Source of the DNA: Nitrosomonas communis
GTDB lineage: Bacteria > Pseudomonadota > Gammaproteobacteria > Burkholderiales > Nitrosomonadaceae
Length of the DNA: 64,000 bases
Reading direction: 5' to 3'
Assembly (NCBI RefSeq): GCF_001007935.1
Contig: NZ_CP011451.1
Location: 2,914,001-2,978,000 of the forward strand
The position numbers and the translations under genes were made by a program. A model generated the notes under the pieces. That model did not search any database and was not told where the DNA came from. It saw only the letters and a list, made by a program, of their open reading frames with translations. Below, in pieces: positions 1 to 9,079 of this stretch. Positions within the stretch are counted from its first letter, which is position 1. The number at the start of each line of letters is the position of its first letter.

Positions 1-95
1 CTATAAGAAAACTCACCTCTTTTAGGTTGCTAAAGCAACGATAGGGCAACGTCATCAAGCGAATAATCAGGATTCAGTAGGAAATCCAATCCCCA

Positions 96-626
96 TTATA
101 CCCATTCCGGCTCAATCCCATGCTGTCTCAGAAATTCGAGGGCAAGCTCATTCATTCGCTCTTCCCTATAATTGAAGTATGCCTTCACTGCGTCATCATC
201 TTGCACATTCTTTAACCAGTAACCGATTGACTTTGGTCCATAGTAAACACCTGCTGCAGCTTGATATTGCACCTTGTCATCTGTCCAAGGACTAGCAAGA
301 AACTCCTGAAGAATTTGGTGGTGCTTGCCGTGAGATAGGCTAGCGACTTCAAGGAAATTCTCAGGGTGTGTATCAATCAACGCTTTATTCTTTATATTTT
401 CTTCAGCTGAGCACCCATCCCATTCAGCTTTTTGGTCTTCGCTGTATAAATAAAGTATTTCTCCATTCGTTAAATCAAGATACACAGTCCGATCAAAGGG
501 ATTTTGGAAGTCAGCATCTGGAAAAAATGCCAAACTGAACAATGATTGGTTAATCTTAAGTCTAGTCATGTTTTGTATCCATGTTAATAGCCGTAAGTTA
601 TTTCTAGGATGTGCATTCAATATCAC
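96..626 (-). CDS. UPF0158-like hypothetical protein
   Basis: Encodes up to 176 residues. The first Met is at 626, but a second Met 19 codons in (MTRLKINQ) may be the true start. It has no signal peptide or membrane segment. The centre holds a YLDLTNGEILYL strand pair and the C-terminus ends in a helix with LEFLRQHGIEPEW. That layout resembles UPF0158-family proteins, whose function is unknown. Neighbouring DNA on both sides is non-coding, so context gives no help. I am fairly sure it is a real gene and only moderately sure of the family. Confidence 0.6.
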   Translation of the reverse strand: MILNAHPRNNLRLLTWIQNMTRLKINQSLFSLAFFPDADFQNPFDRTVYLDLTNGEILYLYSEDQKAEWDGCSAEENIKNKALIDTHPENFLEVASLSHGKHHQILQEFLASPWTDDKVQYQAAAGVYYGPKSIGYWLKNVQDDDAVKAYFNYREERMNELALEFLRQHGIEPEWV

Positions 627-1048
627 CCACCATAAGACATTTCATAAATATAACGAGAATCTTGGTCGATTTTGTACAGAAATAAATAGCAGGGTTTAAC
701 TAACTGATGAGCAATAGGAAATTTTATATCAACTCTTATTACTTCAAAAGTGATTTTATGTCGAAGTCATTGATGACTATCATGGTGTACCTCCTTGAAC
801 AATGGATGAGAAAAAGCAAAACGCCCAAGGCCGATTGATGACCGAGGGCGCTTTGCAGGATGCGACACTTTCAGACTATTGAGCCCATAGCGTCGCCGAA
901 GGCTCTTGTGGTTATTGGGTTAGTTCATTGATTGCATTGGAATATTGGAGAGGCTTAGATATTTTGAGTTAGTACGACCAAAGTACAATTTCAATCTGGC
1001 TAAGGTAATAAGAAAATCATCATCATCTAATTTCATTTACTGAGGTGG
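627..1048. other. Intergenic region with one imperfect hairpin
   Basis: No coding sequence is evident. The region holds an 11-bp stem with one mismatch (816-826 pairing with 846-856, 19-nt loop) that has no T-run after it. It could be a weak terminator or an mRNA structure. Confidence 0.4.
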
Positions 1049-1435
1049 ATGATCATGAACTGCAAAACATGCGGTAAAGATCTCGGATTAGGCCCTCGAT
1101 ATGTTCTTCTAGATGAAACACAAATGTGCCTTTGGCGAGCACCCGACGCGATGCCGGAAGTCAATATCGGGGAAGCAGCCATACTCGGTTATTATTGCTG
1201 TGAGCAACATGCGATTGAGGCGTGTAGCTCATATTTAACCCTTGCAGGTGCCGAAGCTACATGGCCAGATGTGCTACCGATTGAAAATTGCGGCATTTGC
1301 AAAGAAAGTTTTAATACCAATACATGGCATAAAGTACTTGCGTTGAGTAAAGAGCGTGGTCATGAAGACAAACCTGAAACTATCGGTATTAAATATGTGG
1401 CTCGATTTTGTCAGAAATGTTATACCGTAGTTTGA
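1049..1435 (+). CDS. Cysteine-rich hypothetical protein (zinc-ribbon-like)
   Basis: A 128-residue protein with CxxC pairs at the N-terminus (CKTCG), in the middle (CGIC) and near the C-terminus (CQKC), plus a CC pair. This suggests two zinc-ribbon or treble-clef-like metal sites. A GAGGTGG ribosome-binding site lies at 1042-1048. It touches the ATG at 1049, so the in-frame ATG at 1055 (spacing about 8) is the likelier start, giving 126 residues. I do not recognise the family. It stands alone between non-coding stretches. Confidence 0.6.
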   Translation: MIMNCKTCGKDLGLGPRYVLLDETQMCLWRAPDAMPEVNIGEAAILGYYCCEQHAIEACSSYLTLAGAEATWPDVLPIENCGICKESFNTNTWHKVLALSKERGHEDKPETIGIKYVARFCQKCYTVV

Positions 1436-1627
1436 TGCTCTCACTGGTATAGGACAGCAAATGCCTGATTGAACTAAAAGGAGATCAATATAAACAGCCT
1501 AATTCTTCATACCCCACCAGACTGGCTATATTGCTCATTGATTAGAAGATATGAAAAGCGGAGCATCTTTTTAAAGCACTCTGAATAATCATTACTCCTC
1601 CTGGACATAAAGCAGTTACCCACATCC

Positions 1628-1650
1628 TTATCCACGGAAATTGTGGATAA
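1628..1650. promoter_or_regulatory. Pair of inverted DnaA-box-like sequences
   Basis: TTATCCAC at 1628-1635 and GTGGATAA at 1643-1650 form a perfect 8-bp inverted repeat with a 7-bp spacer. The right arm with its flanking T is an exact match to the DnaA box TTATCCACA on the minus strand. The left arm matches 8 of 9 positions. No dnaA, dnaN or partition gene is nearby, so this may be an isolated DnaA site or chance. Confidence 0.4.
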
Positions 1651-2178
1651 AAGCTTTTTAATATTAGCTAAAAGCTACTATTAAAGGCTCTAAGTATTTT
1701 CTGGAATCTTCCCATAATAGATTTTGCTTTTAACGCAATTTATCTTGTTGTTTTGAAAACCGGATTTTTAGCTAGGGTCTGTTGACGTTTTAAGATAACG
1801 TGAGTTCGACATAAAAATCACAACACCACGGCTGGAGAAGCTTGATGGAGTCTGATATTAAGCGATGGTTTCTTTTCACGAATAATGATAAAGCTCTTCT
1901 CCAAATTCTGATTGCTGAGTCGTGACGATAGCAGGCAGTCTCAGTCAAATCAGGCGTGCTGTGCCAACGCACACTTATTTTGCTTCTGCCTATAACGCCG
2001 GGATTTAGATTCATCAGGTTAAAGAAAATCCCTTTGATTCTTCGTCTCACGCAACCGCGTGGGATGTAACAGGTAGGGTTGAATGACGGGAACTGTTGGA
2101 ACGATCAGAAGGTTGTACCACAGCGGCTGGAAATTGCCGGGCAATTGTCATTTTTTTGCATACTCTCTCATGTTTTTT

Positions 2179-2228
2179 ACACATTTTCTTTATAGCTAAT
2201 TAAGGTTTTTGCTTATTTTAATGTTCAT
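2179..2228 (+). repeat. Upstream repeat shared with the UspA-UbiB gene, copy 1
   Basis: This roughly 50-bp stretch containing ATTAAGGTTTTTGCTTATTT occurs again as the reverse complement at 17526-17575. Weaker similarity continues for about 80 bp downstream in both copies. Both copies point at a start codon 150-200 bp away: the PDZ protein here and UspA-UbiB there. A shared promoter or 5' leader is the simplest reading. Confidence 0.6.
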
Positions 2229-2428
2229 CAAGAGAATATATTTTATCTGACTTAATTTAAGTATTAAATCAGGTATTTAGCTCAACCTGAGCTGTTAAAT
2301 CTAAATTAAGTTTGATTTTGCGTGTGATTTAACGAAGGCAAAGGCGTTAGTTCTAACGCTTAAGTAGTTGCTGGTAAAAACAGTCAGTGCATGTTTTTTA
2401 TTTACTTAATATCCAAGGAGAAGATTCA

Positions 2429-2833
2429 ATGAAAGCTAAATCATTAAAAATGTTTGTCGCTAGTTTTATATCATTGTGCGCCTTTACCGCAACGATGCCT
2501 GTCCTTGCGGTTAATAATCAGACCAACGGTGGTGGGGGGACAGCACAAGATAGTACAGCAGCTCTGATCATCGCGGGAAGCGAAAAGTGTGGAATTACAG
2601 CCAACAATTCAAATGGTGGGTTGGGAGTAACAGTAACACAGGTTACCCCGGGAAAGCCGTGTGGTGACGCTGGTATCGAAGTAGGTGATATAATCATTGC
2701 TGTCAATACTAAGGCAACAAGTACGTTGAGACAATTGGATGACGCAATATCCAATGCAACTGGAGCCGTTCCTGTTATCGTTCAAGATGTCAACTCAGGA
2801 GATATCTTTCAGATCATTGTGACATTCTCGTAA
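2429..2833 (+). CDS. Secreted PDZ-domain protein
   Basis: The start is set at 2429 by an AAGGAG ribosome-binding site at 2415-2420; an in-frame ATG upstream at 2387 has no such site. The 134-residue product begins with a classical signal peptide (basic MKAKSLK, a hydrophobic run, then a VLA-type cleavage site near residue 27). After a glycine-rich linker a single PDZ fold covers about residues 60-134 (GLGVTVTQVTPGKPC, GIEVGDIIIAVN, LRQLDDAI). There is no protease domain, so it is probably a periplasmic peptide-binding or scaffold protein. Its partner is unknown. The upstream region is shared with the UspA-UbiB gene. Confidence 0.7.
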   Translation: MKAKSLKMFVASFISLCAFTATMPVLAVNNQTNGGGGTAQDSTAALIIAGSEKCGITANNSNGGLGVTVTQVTPGKPCGDAGIEVGDIIIAVNTKATSTLRQLDDAISNATGAVPVIVQDVNSGDIFQIIVTFS

Positions 2834-3122
2834 CGACAATATATGGTTTTCGGCCAGGCATATACTCTTCCCATGGATTCCAGCGATCGTCTTGCAGTAA
2901 TGACGTGATGACGAATCTATGTGAGGAGTATCAATGAAGAACTTACTGTCACAGCCTTAGTATTCGATATTTGCGTCCATCAGCCAGGGCCGACGTGTTT
3001 TTAGAACTATAGCCAAATATGGTGTATGGAGATTCAAGCAGTTATCTGTTTTTGATCTCCTGCTTGTTTAATGCCGTTAACAAATTTAACTCTAGATTCA
3101 ACAAGTTAATCAAAAAGATGTT

Positions 3123-3767
3123 ATGACATCTCTTATCTCAACACTATTACTGTTATTCCTACTGTTCCCGCCTTTATCTTGGAGCGAGGATGCATATTTT
3201 TATGAAAATATCCTGAGTATTGAAGAGGTTTCAGTTCCACCTGGTAAAGTTGTAAATGCTAAATTCAAATTAGCAGAAGATGGTCGATGGGATTTATTGC
3301 AATACCAATATGCTGAAGAACAAAAACAAAAGGAAGTAAAACAGATTGCATTTGGGTTTGATAGCGGCTTTTGCTTTGGATATTGCAATACTCATGTATT
3401 GATTAATCCATACAAAATTATACTAACAAAGATACCCAACAGATTAAATTCAGCCGACGAACAACTGCCAAACATAATTACAGAAGTTACGCAAAGTTTA
3501 GATTCTTGGAGTGCTTTGGTTAAATTAATAGATTTTTCATCATTTGAATCATTACCTGACACTATTGGATGCCCTGGATGTGCAGATGCTCCTAGTTATT
3601 TCATCCAGATTGATTATGACAACAAAAATAAGCGCATAGTCTTCGAAGAACAAGACGCACCTAGCGGCGAGTTATTTGTCAGATTGAATCAAATCCTTTT
3701 AGAACAGGATGCCAATTTACAATTGGGGATTGAGAAACTTTTCAGAGTTCAAGCTGGAACTCCGTAG
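3123..3767 (+). CDS. Exported hypothetical protein
   Basis: A 214-residue protein with a leucine-rich signal peptide (residues 1-21, cleavage near LSWS/EDA). The mature part is predicted to be globular and soluble. It has a GFCFGYC motif near residue 82 and a CPGC motif near residue 149, four cysteines that could form periplasmic disulfides or a metal site. The FCFGYCNTHVLI stretch is loosely like DUF6438 proteins, but I cannot assign a function. No strong ribosome-binding site is visible. Its 3' end runs up to the tail of the broken nuclease gene on the other strand. Confidence 0.5.
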   Translation: MTSLISTLLLLFLLFPPLSWSEDAYFYENILSIEEVSVPPGKVVNAKFKLAEDGRWDLLQYQYAEEQKQKEVKQIAFGFDSGFCFGYCNTHVLINPYKIILTKIPNRLNSADEQLPNIITEVTQSLDSWSALVKLIDFSSFESLPDTIGCPGCADAPSYFIQIDYDNKNKRIVFEEQDAPSGELFVRLNQILLEQDANLQLGIEKLFRVQAGTP

Positions 3768-4155
3768 CTGAAAAATAGTCGAAAACGCTTTAATTTTGCC
3801 TGCACCTACAATGTAAGGGATTAGATTCCATATTTTATCGCCTACTTTCCGCCATTCCCAAATCGGAACTTGCTGGGCTTCCGGTAAACTCCATAGCCCC
3901 GCCCTATTCTGCCTAGCCTGCTTCTCCAAAGCGTAGAAGCGTTGATAACGGGCATATTTTCGATACACCCAAGCTGCACCAAGCCTTACCATTTCTGCAT
4001 TGACATCAGTACCGTCCGTATAGACACGCCCGACTTTACATCCATAGCGATCTGTATCCTGCACTTTGACACTTACCGTTTTTCCATAGACGAGCCGCGA
4101 TAATTCCTGCTTGGCACGCGATCCATAAGGCTGTGCAGATTCTGGTGTATCGATC
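3768..4155 (-). pseudogene. Truncated thermonuclease (SNase family), cut by IS3 element
   Basis: The remaining codons match residues from IDTPESAQPYG to WEWRK of the intact nuclease at 18032-18526, with many substitutions (for example DRYGCKVGRVY here and DRYGRTVGRVY there). The N-terminal half, including the signal peptide and the first catalytic arginine, is missing. It stops exactly where the IS3 element begins at 4156. The missing half is not found on the far side of the element, so insertion was followed by deletion or recombination. The gene cannot make an active nuclease. Confidence 0.8.
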
Positions 4156-4217
4156 TGACCTGGTCTAATGGATCTGGACAGTCCAGTTAAGAGAAAATAG
4201 CTTAATTGGAGGAAGAA

Positions 4218-4514
4218 ATGGTAACGAGGAAACAATATACAAAGGAATACAAATTAGATGCGATCAGCCTGGTATTAGAACAGGGCCATACAACATCAGA
4301 AGTATCTCGAAGTCTGGAAATCAATGCCAATATGTTGAGGAGGTGGATCAGGGAGTACCAGGCGGATGATGCTGATCAGTCATTCCGGGGGAATGGGAAA
4401 CTGACAGCGGAGCAGGAAGAGATCCGGCAGTTGAAGGCGCAGATCAAGCAACTCAAGCTGGAGAGGGAAATACTAAAGGAAGCGACGGTCTTTTTCGCGA
4501 AAGAAACGAAGTGA
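4218..4514 (+). CDS. IS3 transposase orfA
   Basis: The ATG at 4218 follows a GGAGG site at 4208-4212. The 98-residue product has an N-terminal helix-turn-helix (KEYKLDAISLVLEQGHTTSEVSRSLEI, MLRRWI) that binds the element ends. A leucine-zipper-like coiled coil (IRQLKAQIKQLKLEREILKEA) follows. It overlaps orfB by four bases (GTGA at 4511-4514), and orfB lies in the -1 frame, as usual for IS3 elements that make the fused transposase by frameshifting. Confidence 0.85.
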   Translation: MVTRKQYTKEYKLDAISLVLEQGHTTSEVSRSLEINANMLRRWIREYQADDADQSFRGNGKLTAEQEEIRQLKAQIKQLKLEREILKEATVFFAKETK

Positions 4515-5389
4515 AATATTCGTTCATCACCCAAAGGAAGAAGACCTACCCAGTTGGTTTGATGTGCCAACTCGTGGGTGTGAGTCGTAGTGCCTACTAT
4601 GATTATGTCCGGTGCACTGACAATTGTTCTGCAGACCCGTATCACGAGGAAATAGTTGAAACGGTTCGAGGCATAGCGAACTCCAGCAATCATAGCTACG
4701 GCAGCCGCAGAATCGGAAAGGCGCTCAATGCGTTGGGTTATCCGGTTGGTCGCTGGAAAGCTCGAAGTCTGATGCGAGAAGCGGGTGTGCAAGTGAGGTA
4801 CCGGAAGAAGTACAAAGTGACCACTGACAGCAATCACTAACAACCGGTGTTTGAGAACAAACTGAATCGACAGTTCGATGTTGAAGCCCCAAATCAAGTC
4901 TACGTTGGCGACATAACCTATATTTGGACTCAGGAAGGCTGGCTGTATCTGGCTGTTGTCATTGATTTGTTTTCCAGGAAGGTAGTTGGCTGGAGCATAA
5001 ACTCAAGAATGAAAGCGAGACTGGTGTGTGATGCATTGAGAATGGCTATCTGGCAGCGCCAGCCACAACCAGGATTGATGGTACATTCAGATCGCGGATC
5101 GCAATATGCCAGCAGGGAATACCGACGGCTTCTGGAAATACATGGCTTTATGGGTAGCATGAGCCGCACCGGTGATTGTTTCGATAATGCTGTGGCTGAA
5201 AGCTTCTTTGGCAGCCTTAAACAGGAACTAGTGCAGTGGCGGCATTACCAAACCCGCTATGCAGCACAGCAAGATTTGCTGCAGTATATTTCCATGTTTT
5301 ATAACAGTCATCGATTACACTCATACCTGGAATACAAAAGCCCGAATCAATATGAGATAGAAACCGAAAAATTGAAAAAAGTCGCTTAA
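4511..5389 (+). pseudogene. IS3 transposase orfB with in-frame stop
   Basis: Two stretches in the same frame, 4511-4840 and 4841-5389, together make a complete orfB. The first has the HTH_21 region (SNHSYGSRRIGKAL). The second has the rve integrase core with the DDE acidic residues in GDITYIW, HSDRGSQY and AVAESFFGSLK. They are separated by a TAA at 4838-4840 after SNH. Related transposases have a lysine there, so an AAA to TAA change is likely. The second part could be translated from an internal start but would lack the N-terminal region. Confidence 0.8.
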
Positions 5390-5540
5390 CTGGGTTGTCC
5401 GGTTTTACTTGACCAGGTCACTTATAGATCTTTTATCTTCGCTTATTTTCATGACTTCTCCTTCGCTGTGATAGTTTGGTGGAACTTACTATTCTATCAG
5501 CATAGGAGAGGGCGCCAATTCAGCCAATGTGTAACAGAGC

Positions 5541-6326
5541 TATAGCCTAACCAGTTAAGACTGATCAAGATGTATAAGATTTGAAGAGCATCTCAACGGT
5601 CTGGCCTTGTTGTCTACGCAGTGCTTTGGCCTGTGCTCATGTATGTTCGATGGGGTTTAGATCAAGCAAATCAAGCGGGCAAATATTCAAGGGTGTGCCC
5701 AGCATTTTGTATGGCCTCTTGCGTATCCTGCCTCTTATGGAAAGTGGCATTGTCCATTACAACGACGGCATGTGACGGCAATTTAGGCAACAGGTACTGC
5801 ATCGCCCATTCGTGAAACACATCCGCATTGATATTGAGTGCAAACAGGCTGACGGTGAGCAATAGCTTTCCGATCAGCGCGCCGATCGCGTTGATACGAC
5901 CTGGCGCATGCCAGTCATGCGTGCCATGACATCTCTGACCAGCAGGTGCATAGCCATGAGTGCGTGGTGCATCATGGGCAAAGCCACTTTCATCAAGGTA
6001 GACAATGGCCTGGCCTGCAGCTTCATAAGCGGCGATCTTCTCCTGGAAGATGCGTCGTGCGTTTGCGTCTGCTTTGGGATGCTTCAGAGTTTTTTTTATA
6101 GGTGATGTCAAGCTTCTTGAGCGCCAGATTGCGTTGGCGAAACCCTTGAGGTTTACGATGGATGTTCTTAACCCAGCGTGTCACGCTTGCCACGCCAATA
6201 TCAAACCGGGCCGCCACCTCGGCTATCGTAAGTCCTTCTTTCTTTCGGACAGACAGGACTTTACGGCGGAAATCTAATGAATATGCCATCTCTAAATTAT
6301 AATCAAAATTATCTGGTTATGCTATA
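5541..6326 (-). mobile_element. IS630-family element, copy A (degenerate)
   Basis: The ends are TATAGCCTAACCAG at 5541 and its partner TATAGCATAACCAG, read inward from 6326. The transposase is on the minus strand. The helix-turn-helix frame starts at 6289 (MAYSLDFRRKVLSV). Relative to copy B it lacks about 35 codons in the linker. The catalytic part, with YLDESGFAHD and VVMDNATFHK, covers 5671-6111 in another frame after an A8 run. The C-terminal part below 5671 has a further frameshift and a TGG to TGA change in the HTWAQAKA-type motif. It is inactive. Confidence 0.8.
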
Positions 6327-7210
6327 GCATGTCCCCTATAAATTGATTATAATTTACAGATGACCTATCCGATATTATTTCGCCGTAAAGTATTATCCGT
6401 TCGTGAGAAGGAGAACCTCTCAATCGCGCAAGTGGCCAAGCGTTTTGGTGTAGGGGTCGCCAGCGTGATGCGTTGGATCAAAACTCCCGATCCCAAGACC
6501 ACCCGCAACAAACCTGCCACCAAGATCAACATGGAAATGTTGGCGCAGGACATCAAGAATTATCCGGACGCGTATCAGTACGAGCGCGCCAAACGGTTGG
6601 GTGTCAGCAAGCAAGGCATTAACCATGCTTTAAAGCGTCTGGGCGTGACTTATAAAAAAAAGCCTGTGTCACCCCAAAGCCAGCGAAAAAGAGCGGCGTA
6701 TCTTCCAGCAAAAAATTGAAGACTATGAGCGAGCAGGCCGCGTTATCGTCTACCTTGATGAAAGCGGCTTTGCGCACGACATGCCACGCACGCATGGCTA
6801 TGCGCCAGTGGGTGAGCGCGTCCATGGCGTAAAAAACTGGCATGCACGAGGTCGAACCAATGTGATTGGCGCTCTCATCGGAAAGACGCTGCTGACCATA
6901 AGTCTGTTCATCGCCAATATCACCGCTGACATTTTCTATGCGTGGATAACGCAGGACCTGTTGCCTAAACTTTTGCCCGCTTGCGTGATTGTCATGGACA
7001 ACGCAACCTTTCATAAACGGCAGGATATCCAAACCGCCATTGCCAATGCCGGGCATACACTTGAATACCTACCGCCTTATTCCCCTGACTTAAATGACAT
7101 TGAACCCAAATGGGCTCAGGCCAAAGCCATCAGAAAAAAGGAAGGTTGTTCCATCGAGCAGCTCTTTGCCGCTTATGAAATTTAAATCATTTTATATGGG
7201 ATCTGCTATA
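6325..7210 (+). mobile_element. IS630-family element, copy B
   Basis: The terminal repeats TAGCATGTCCCCTATAAA (left) and TAGCAGATCCCATATAAA (right, reverse complement) are flanked by TA, the usual IS630 target. Two frames encode the transposase: 6360-6719 (helix-turn-helix, FRRKVLSVREKEN) and a second frame through 7185 with YLDESGFAHD, VIVMDNATFHK and SPDLNDIEPKWAQAK, which supply the DDE/D triad. The frames join at an A8 run at 6653-6660. No other stop is seen in the second frame, so this copy may be functional if the A8 run slips. Confidence 0.8.
6360..7185 (+). CDS. IS630 transposase in two frames joined at an A8 run
   Basis: The first frame starts at ATG 6360 and reads through a homeodomain-like helix-turn-helix and linker to GVTYKKK. 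After the A run the second frame continues with HPKAS-type sequence, RRIFQQKIEDYE, then the catalytic core to 7185. One slipped base in the run (a 7-A product) would give one continuous protein of about 275 residues. Copy A has the same A8 at the same codon. This could be programmed slippage or a shared inherited frameshift. Confidence 0.65.
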
Positions 7211-7472
7211 TAACGCGGGTTCGCGCGGATTATTGCGGACTTCGAGGTTTCATGAAATCCGGCAACTTCGCTCATTTTTTCTCTCTTTGCACCATTATTC
7301 TCTCCACCCCTACCCCTCATGCATGTGCGAAGTCCGCAAGTTTGTATTTTTTAGATGATAATAATCAATGAATTGCGCGCGGACTATTCAAGTGGTTTAT
7401 TTTCGGCATTGGTAGGCGGAGAAAACAGCTCGTTTTAGGGTGAGAAAATGACACATACTGACCAGTTTCGAC
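7211..7472. other. Non-coding stretch with a 12-bp inverted repeat
   Basis: TTGCGGACTTCG at 7233-7244 is exactly complementary to 7328-7339, with an 83-bp spacer. Nothing else was recognised. It may be the ends of a small lost element. Confidence 0.4.
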
Positions 7473-7697
7473 ATGCCTAATATCAACGCCGACATCTTCC
7501 ATGCATGGGTTATACCGGACCTCTTGCCCAAGCTCCTGACCGCCTGCGTGACTATCATGGACAAAGCGACCTTCCACAAACGGCAGGATATCAAAACCGC
7601 CTTTGCCAATGCCAGGCATACGCTTGAATACCTGTCATCTTATTCTCCAGACTTTAATGATATTGAGCCAAAATGGGTTCAGGGCAGAGCCATTTAA
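7473..7697 (+). pseudogene. IS630 transposase fragment, copy C
   Basis: A 74-codon remnant matches the catalytic middle of copy B (INADIFHAWVI, TFHKRQDI, HTLEYLSSYSPDF, DIEPKW). It lacks the helix-turn-helix and the C-terminus. VMDNATFHK has become IMDKATFHK. The fragment ends where the ISAzo13-type element begins. Confidence 0.75.
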
Positions 7698-9038
7698 GGC
7701 GAGTTCCGAGAAAGGCCATTCCCATTGAGGTAGAATTGGGCTTCCACTTATTTAACCACTGAGCTTGATCATGCTGTCCGCCTCTGCCCCGACTGTTACG
7801 CCCCTGAGTACGTCCCAAATCGAAAACCTGAGACTGGCGAGTTCGAAAATGCTCGGACCGGAACGCCGATCCTTTCAGGCGGCGATGACGTTGAAATATT
7901 GCCGGGGCAACTCCCGCCAGGCGGAGCAGGTGTTTGGCTGAAATCGCGACACGATCGAACTCGGGTTGAATGAACAGCGCACGGGCGTGATTTGCCTGGG
8001 GGCGCACGCAGCGTACTGCGGAAACCGCCCCTGGGAGGAGAAGCACCCTGACGTGGCGCAGGCCCTATGGGCATTGGCGCAATCTCACTGTCAGCAAGGC
8101 CCGACCTTCCGTACGTCGCTATCGTATACTCGGCTGACTGTGGCGGCGGCGTTGGATCGGTTACGCGCCCAAGGCTTTTCAGAGGATTGCTTACCATCGC
8201 CCAGCACGATGGCGCAGGTGCTGAACCGGAATAGCTACCGCCTACGCAAGGTAGTCAAGGCCAAACCCCAAAAAAAACTCCCGGAAACGGATGCCATCTT
8301 TGCCAATATCACGGACAAGGACGGAAAACCCATAGCGGACCCAGCGTGTGTGGAAGTTGGGCAGGTCATGCGCCTGAGCATCGACTGCAAGGCCACTGTA
8401 AAGATCGGGGAATACTCCCGGGGTGGAAAAACCCGCGGTGACTCCCAGGCCGCCGATCACGATATGGGCTGCGAGGAAAAACAGGTTCCGTTTGGGATCG
8501 TGCAAGAGTATAGTGGGCAGTTGCATCTGACGTTTGCAAGCTCCTTCAAGACCAGTGACTTCATCGTGGATGGCTTGGAGGACTGGTGGCAGGCCATCCC
8601 CAGGGAAAAGCAGGCCGTGATGACACACATTCAACTCAAAGTGGACAATGGCCCGGAAAGCAGCGGGGTGCGCACCCAGTTCCTCAAGCGCATGGTGGAG
8701 TTCGCGGATACGACCGGAAAAATCATCCAACTGCTGTCCTATCCGCCATACCACAGCAAATATAATCCCATCGAACGATGTTGGGGAATTCTGGAACAGC
8801 ATTGGAATGGAGCCCAACTGGTGGATACCGCAACCATGCTGGCATGGGCGAAAAGCATGACCTGGAAAGGTAGCCACCCGATGGTAAATTGAGCCGTAGG
8901 CTCTACCAGAAAGGCGTTGCTCTATCCAGGAAAACTATACGGGAGATCGAAGCCAGATGGGAGCGCAATCCGCTTTTGCCCAAATGGGACATTCTGATTC
9001 GGCCTGCCTGATGGGGATGTTTACTTTCGGAAATCGCC
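7698..9038 (+). mobile_element. ISAzo13-family element, about 1.34 kb
   Basis: The left end (GGCGAGTTCCGAGAAAGG) and the reverse complement of the right end (GGCGATTTCCGAAAG) match as imperfect terminal inverted repeats. The three bases outside each end are both TAA, a possible target duplication. The element sits in the IS630 copy C fragment. The single transposase gene inside carries a premature stop and a frameshift. Confidence 0.65.
7771..9011 (+). pseudogene. ISAzo13-type transposase with nonsense codon and frameshift
   Basis: The frame opens at ATG 7771, hits TGA at 7939-7941 (within QVFG*NRDTIELG, where tryptophan is expected), then reads in the same frame through 8892. Family-typical blocks are LNEQRTGVICL, AKPQKKLPETDAIF, GEYSRGGKTRGD, KTSDFIVDGLEDWW, KVDNGPESSG and YPPYHSKYNPIERCWG. 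Near 8890 one T is missing; the next frame then continues as LSRRLYQKGVALSRKT to PKWDILIRPA with its stop at 9009-9011. Two single-base lesions explain all the damage. It is not functional as read. Confidence 0.75.
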
Positions 9039-9079
9039 TAAGCGATTCGCTCAATGATGAATTTTCCACTCATCTACTC

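Larger units (their letters stand above)
1436..2428. other. Intergenic region with repeat debris, DnaA-box palindrome and a shared upstream segment
   Basis: No convincing gene is present. A TTATCCAC inverted repeat lies at 1628-1650. An insertion-sequence-like end (AGGGTCTGTTGACGTTTT) lies near 1776. From about 1793 the DNA resembles the MITE-like element at 17812-18018. Positions 2179-2228 match, in reverse orientation, the DNA upstream of the UspA-UbiB gene. Confidence 0.5.
4156..5420 (+). mobile_element. IS3-family insertion sequence, 1265 bp
   Basis: The ends are inverted repeats starting TGACCTGGTC on both sides, with further matches inward to CCAGTTAAG. Two overlapping reading frames in the IS3 layout lie inside: orfA with a helix-turn-helix, then orfB with a DDE integrase core. 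No target-site duplication is visible: the left flank ends GATC and the right flank starts CTTA. The flanking nuclease gene resumes only on one side, so one flank has been lost. orfB carries an in-frame stop, so this copy is probably not autonomous. Confidence 0.85.

Noticed and set aside
816..856. Intrinsic terminator
   Set aside because: The stem is good but has a mismatch, a 19-nt loop and no T-run, so I list it only as a hairpin.
4376..4897. 173-codon minus-strand frame
   Set aside because: Shadow of the IS3 transposase genes.
8242..8877. 211-codon minus-strand frame
   Set aside because: Shadow of the ISAzo13-type transposase, whose plus-strand motifs are unmistakable.
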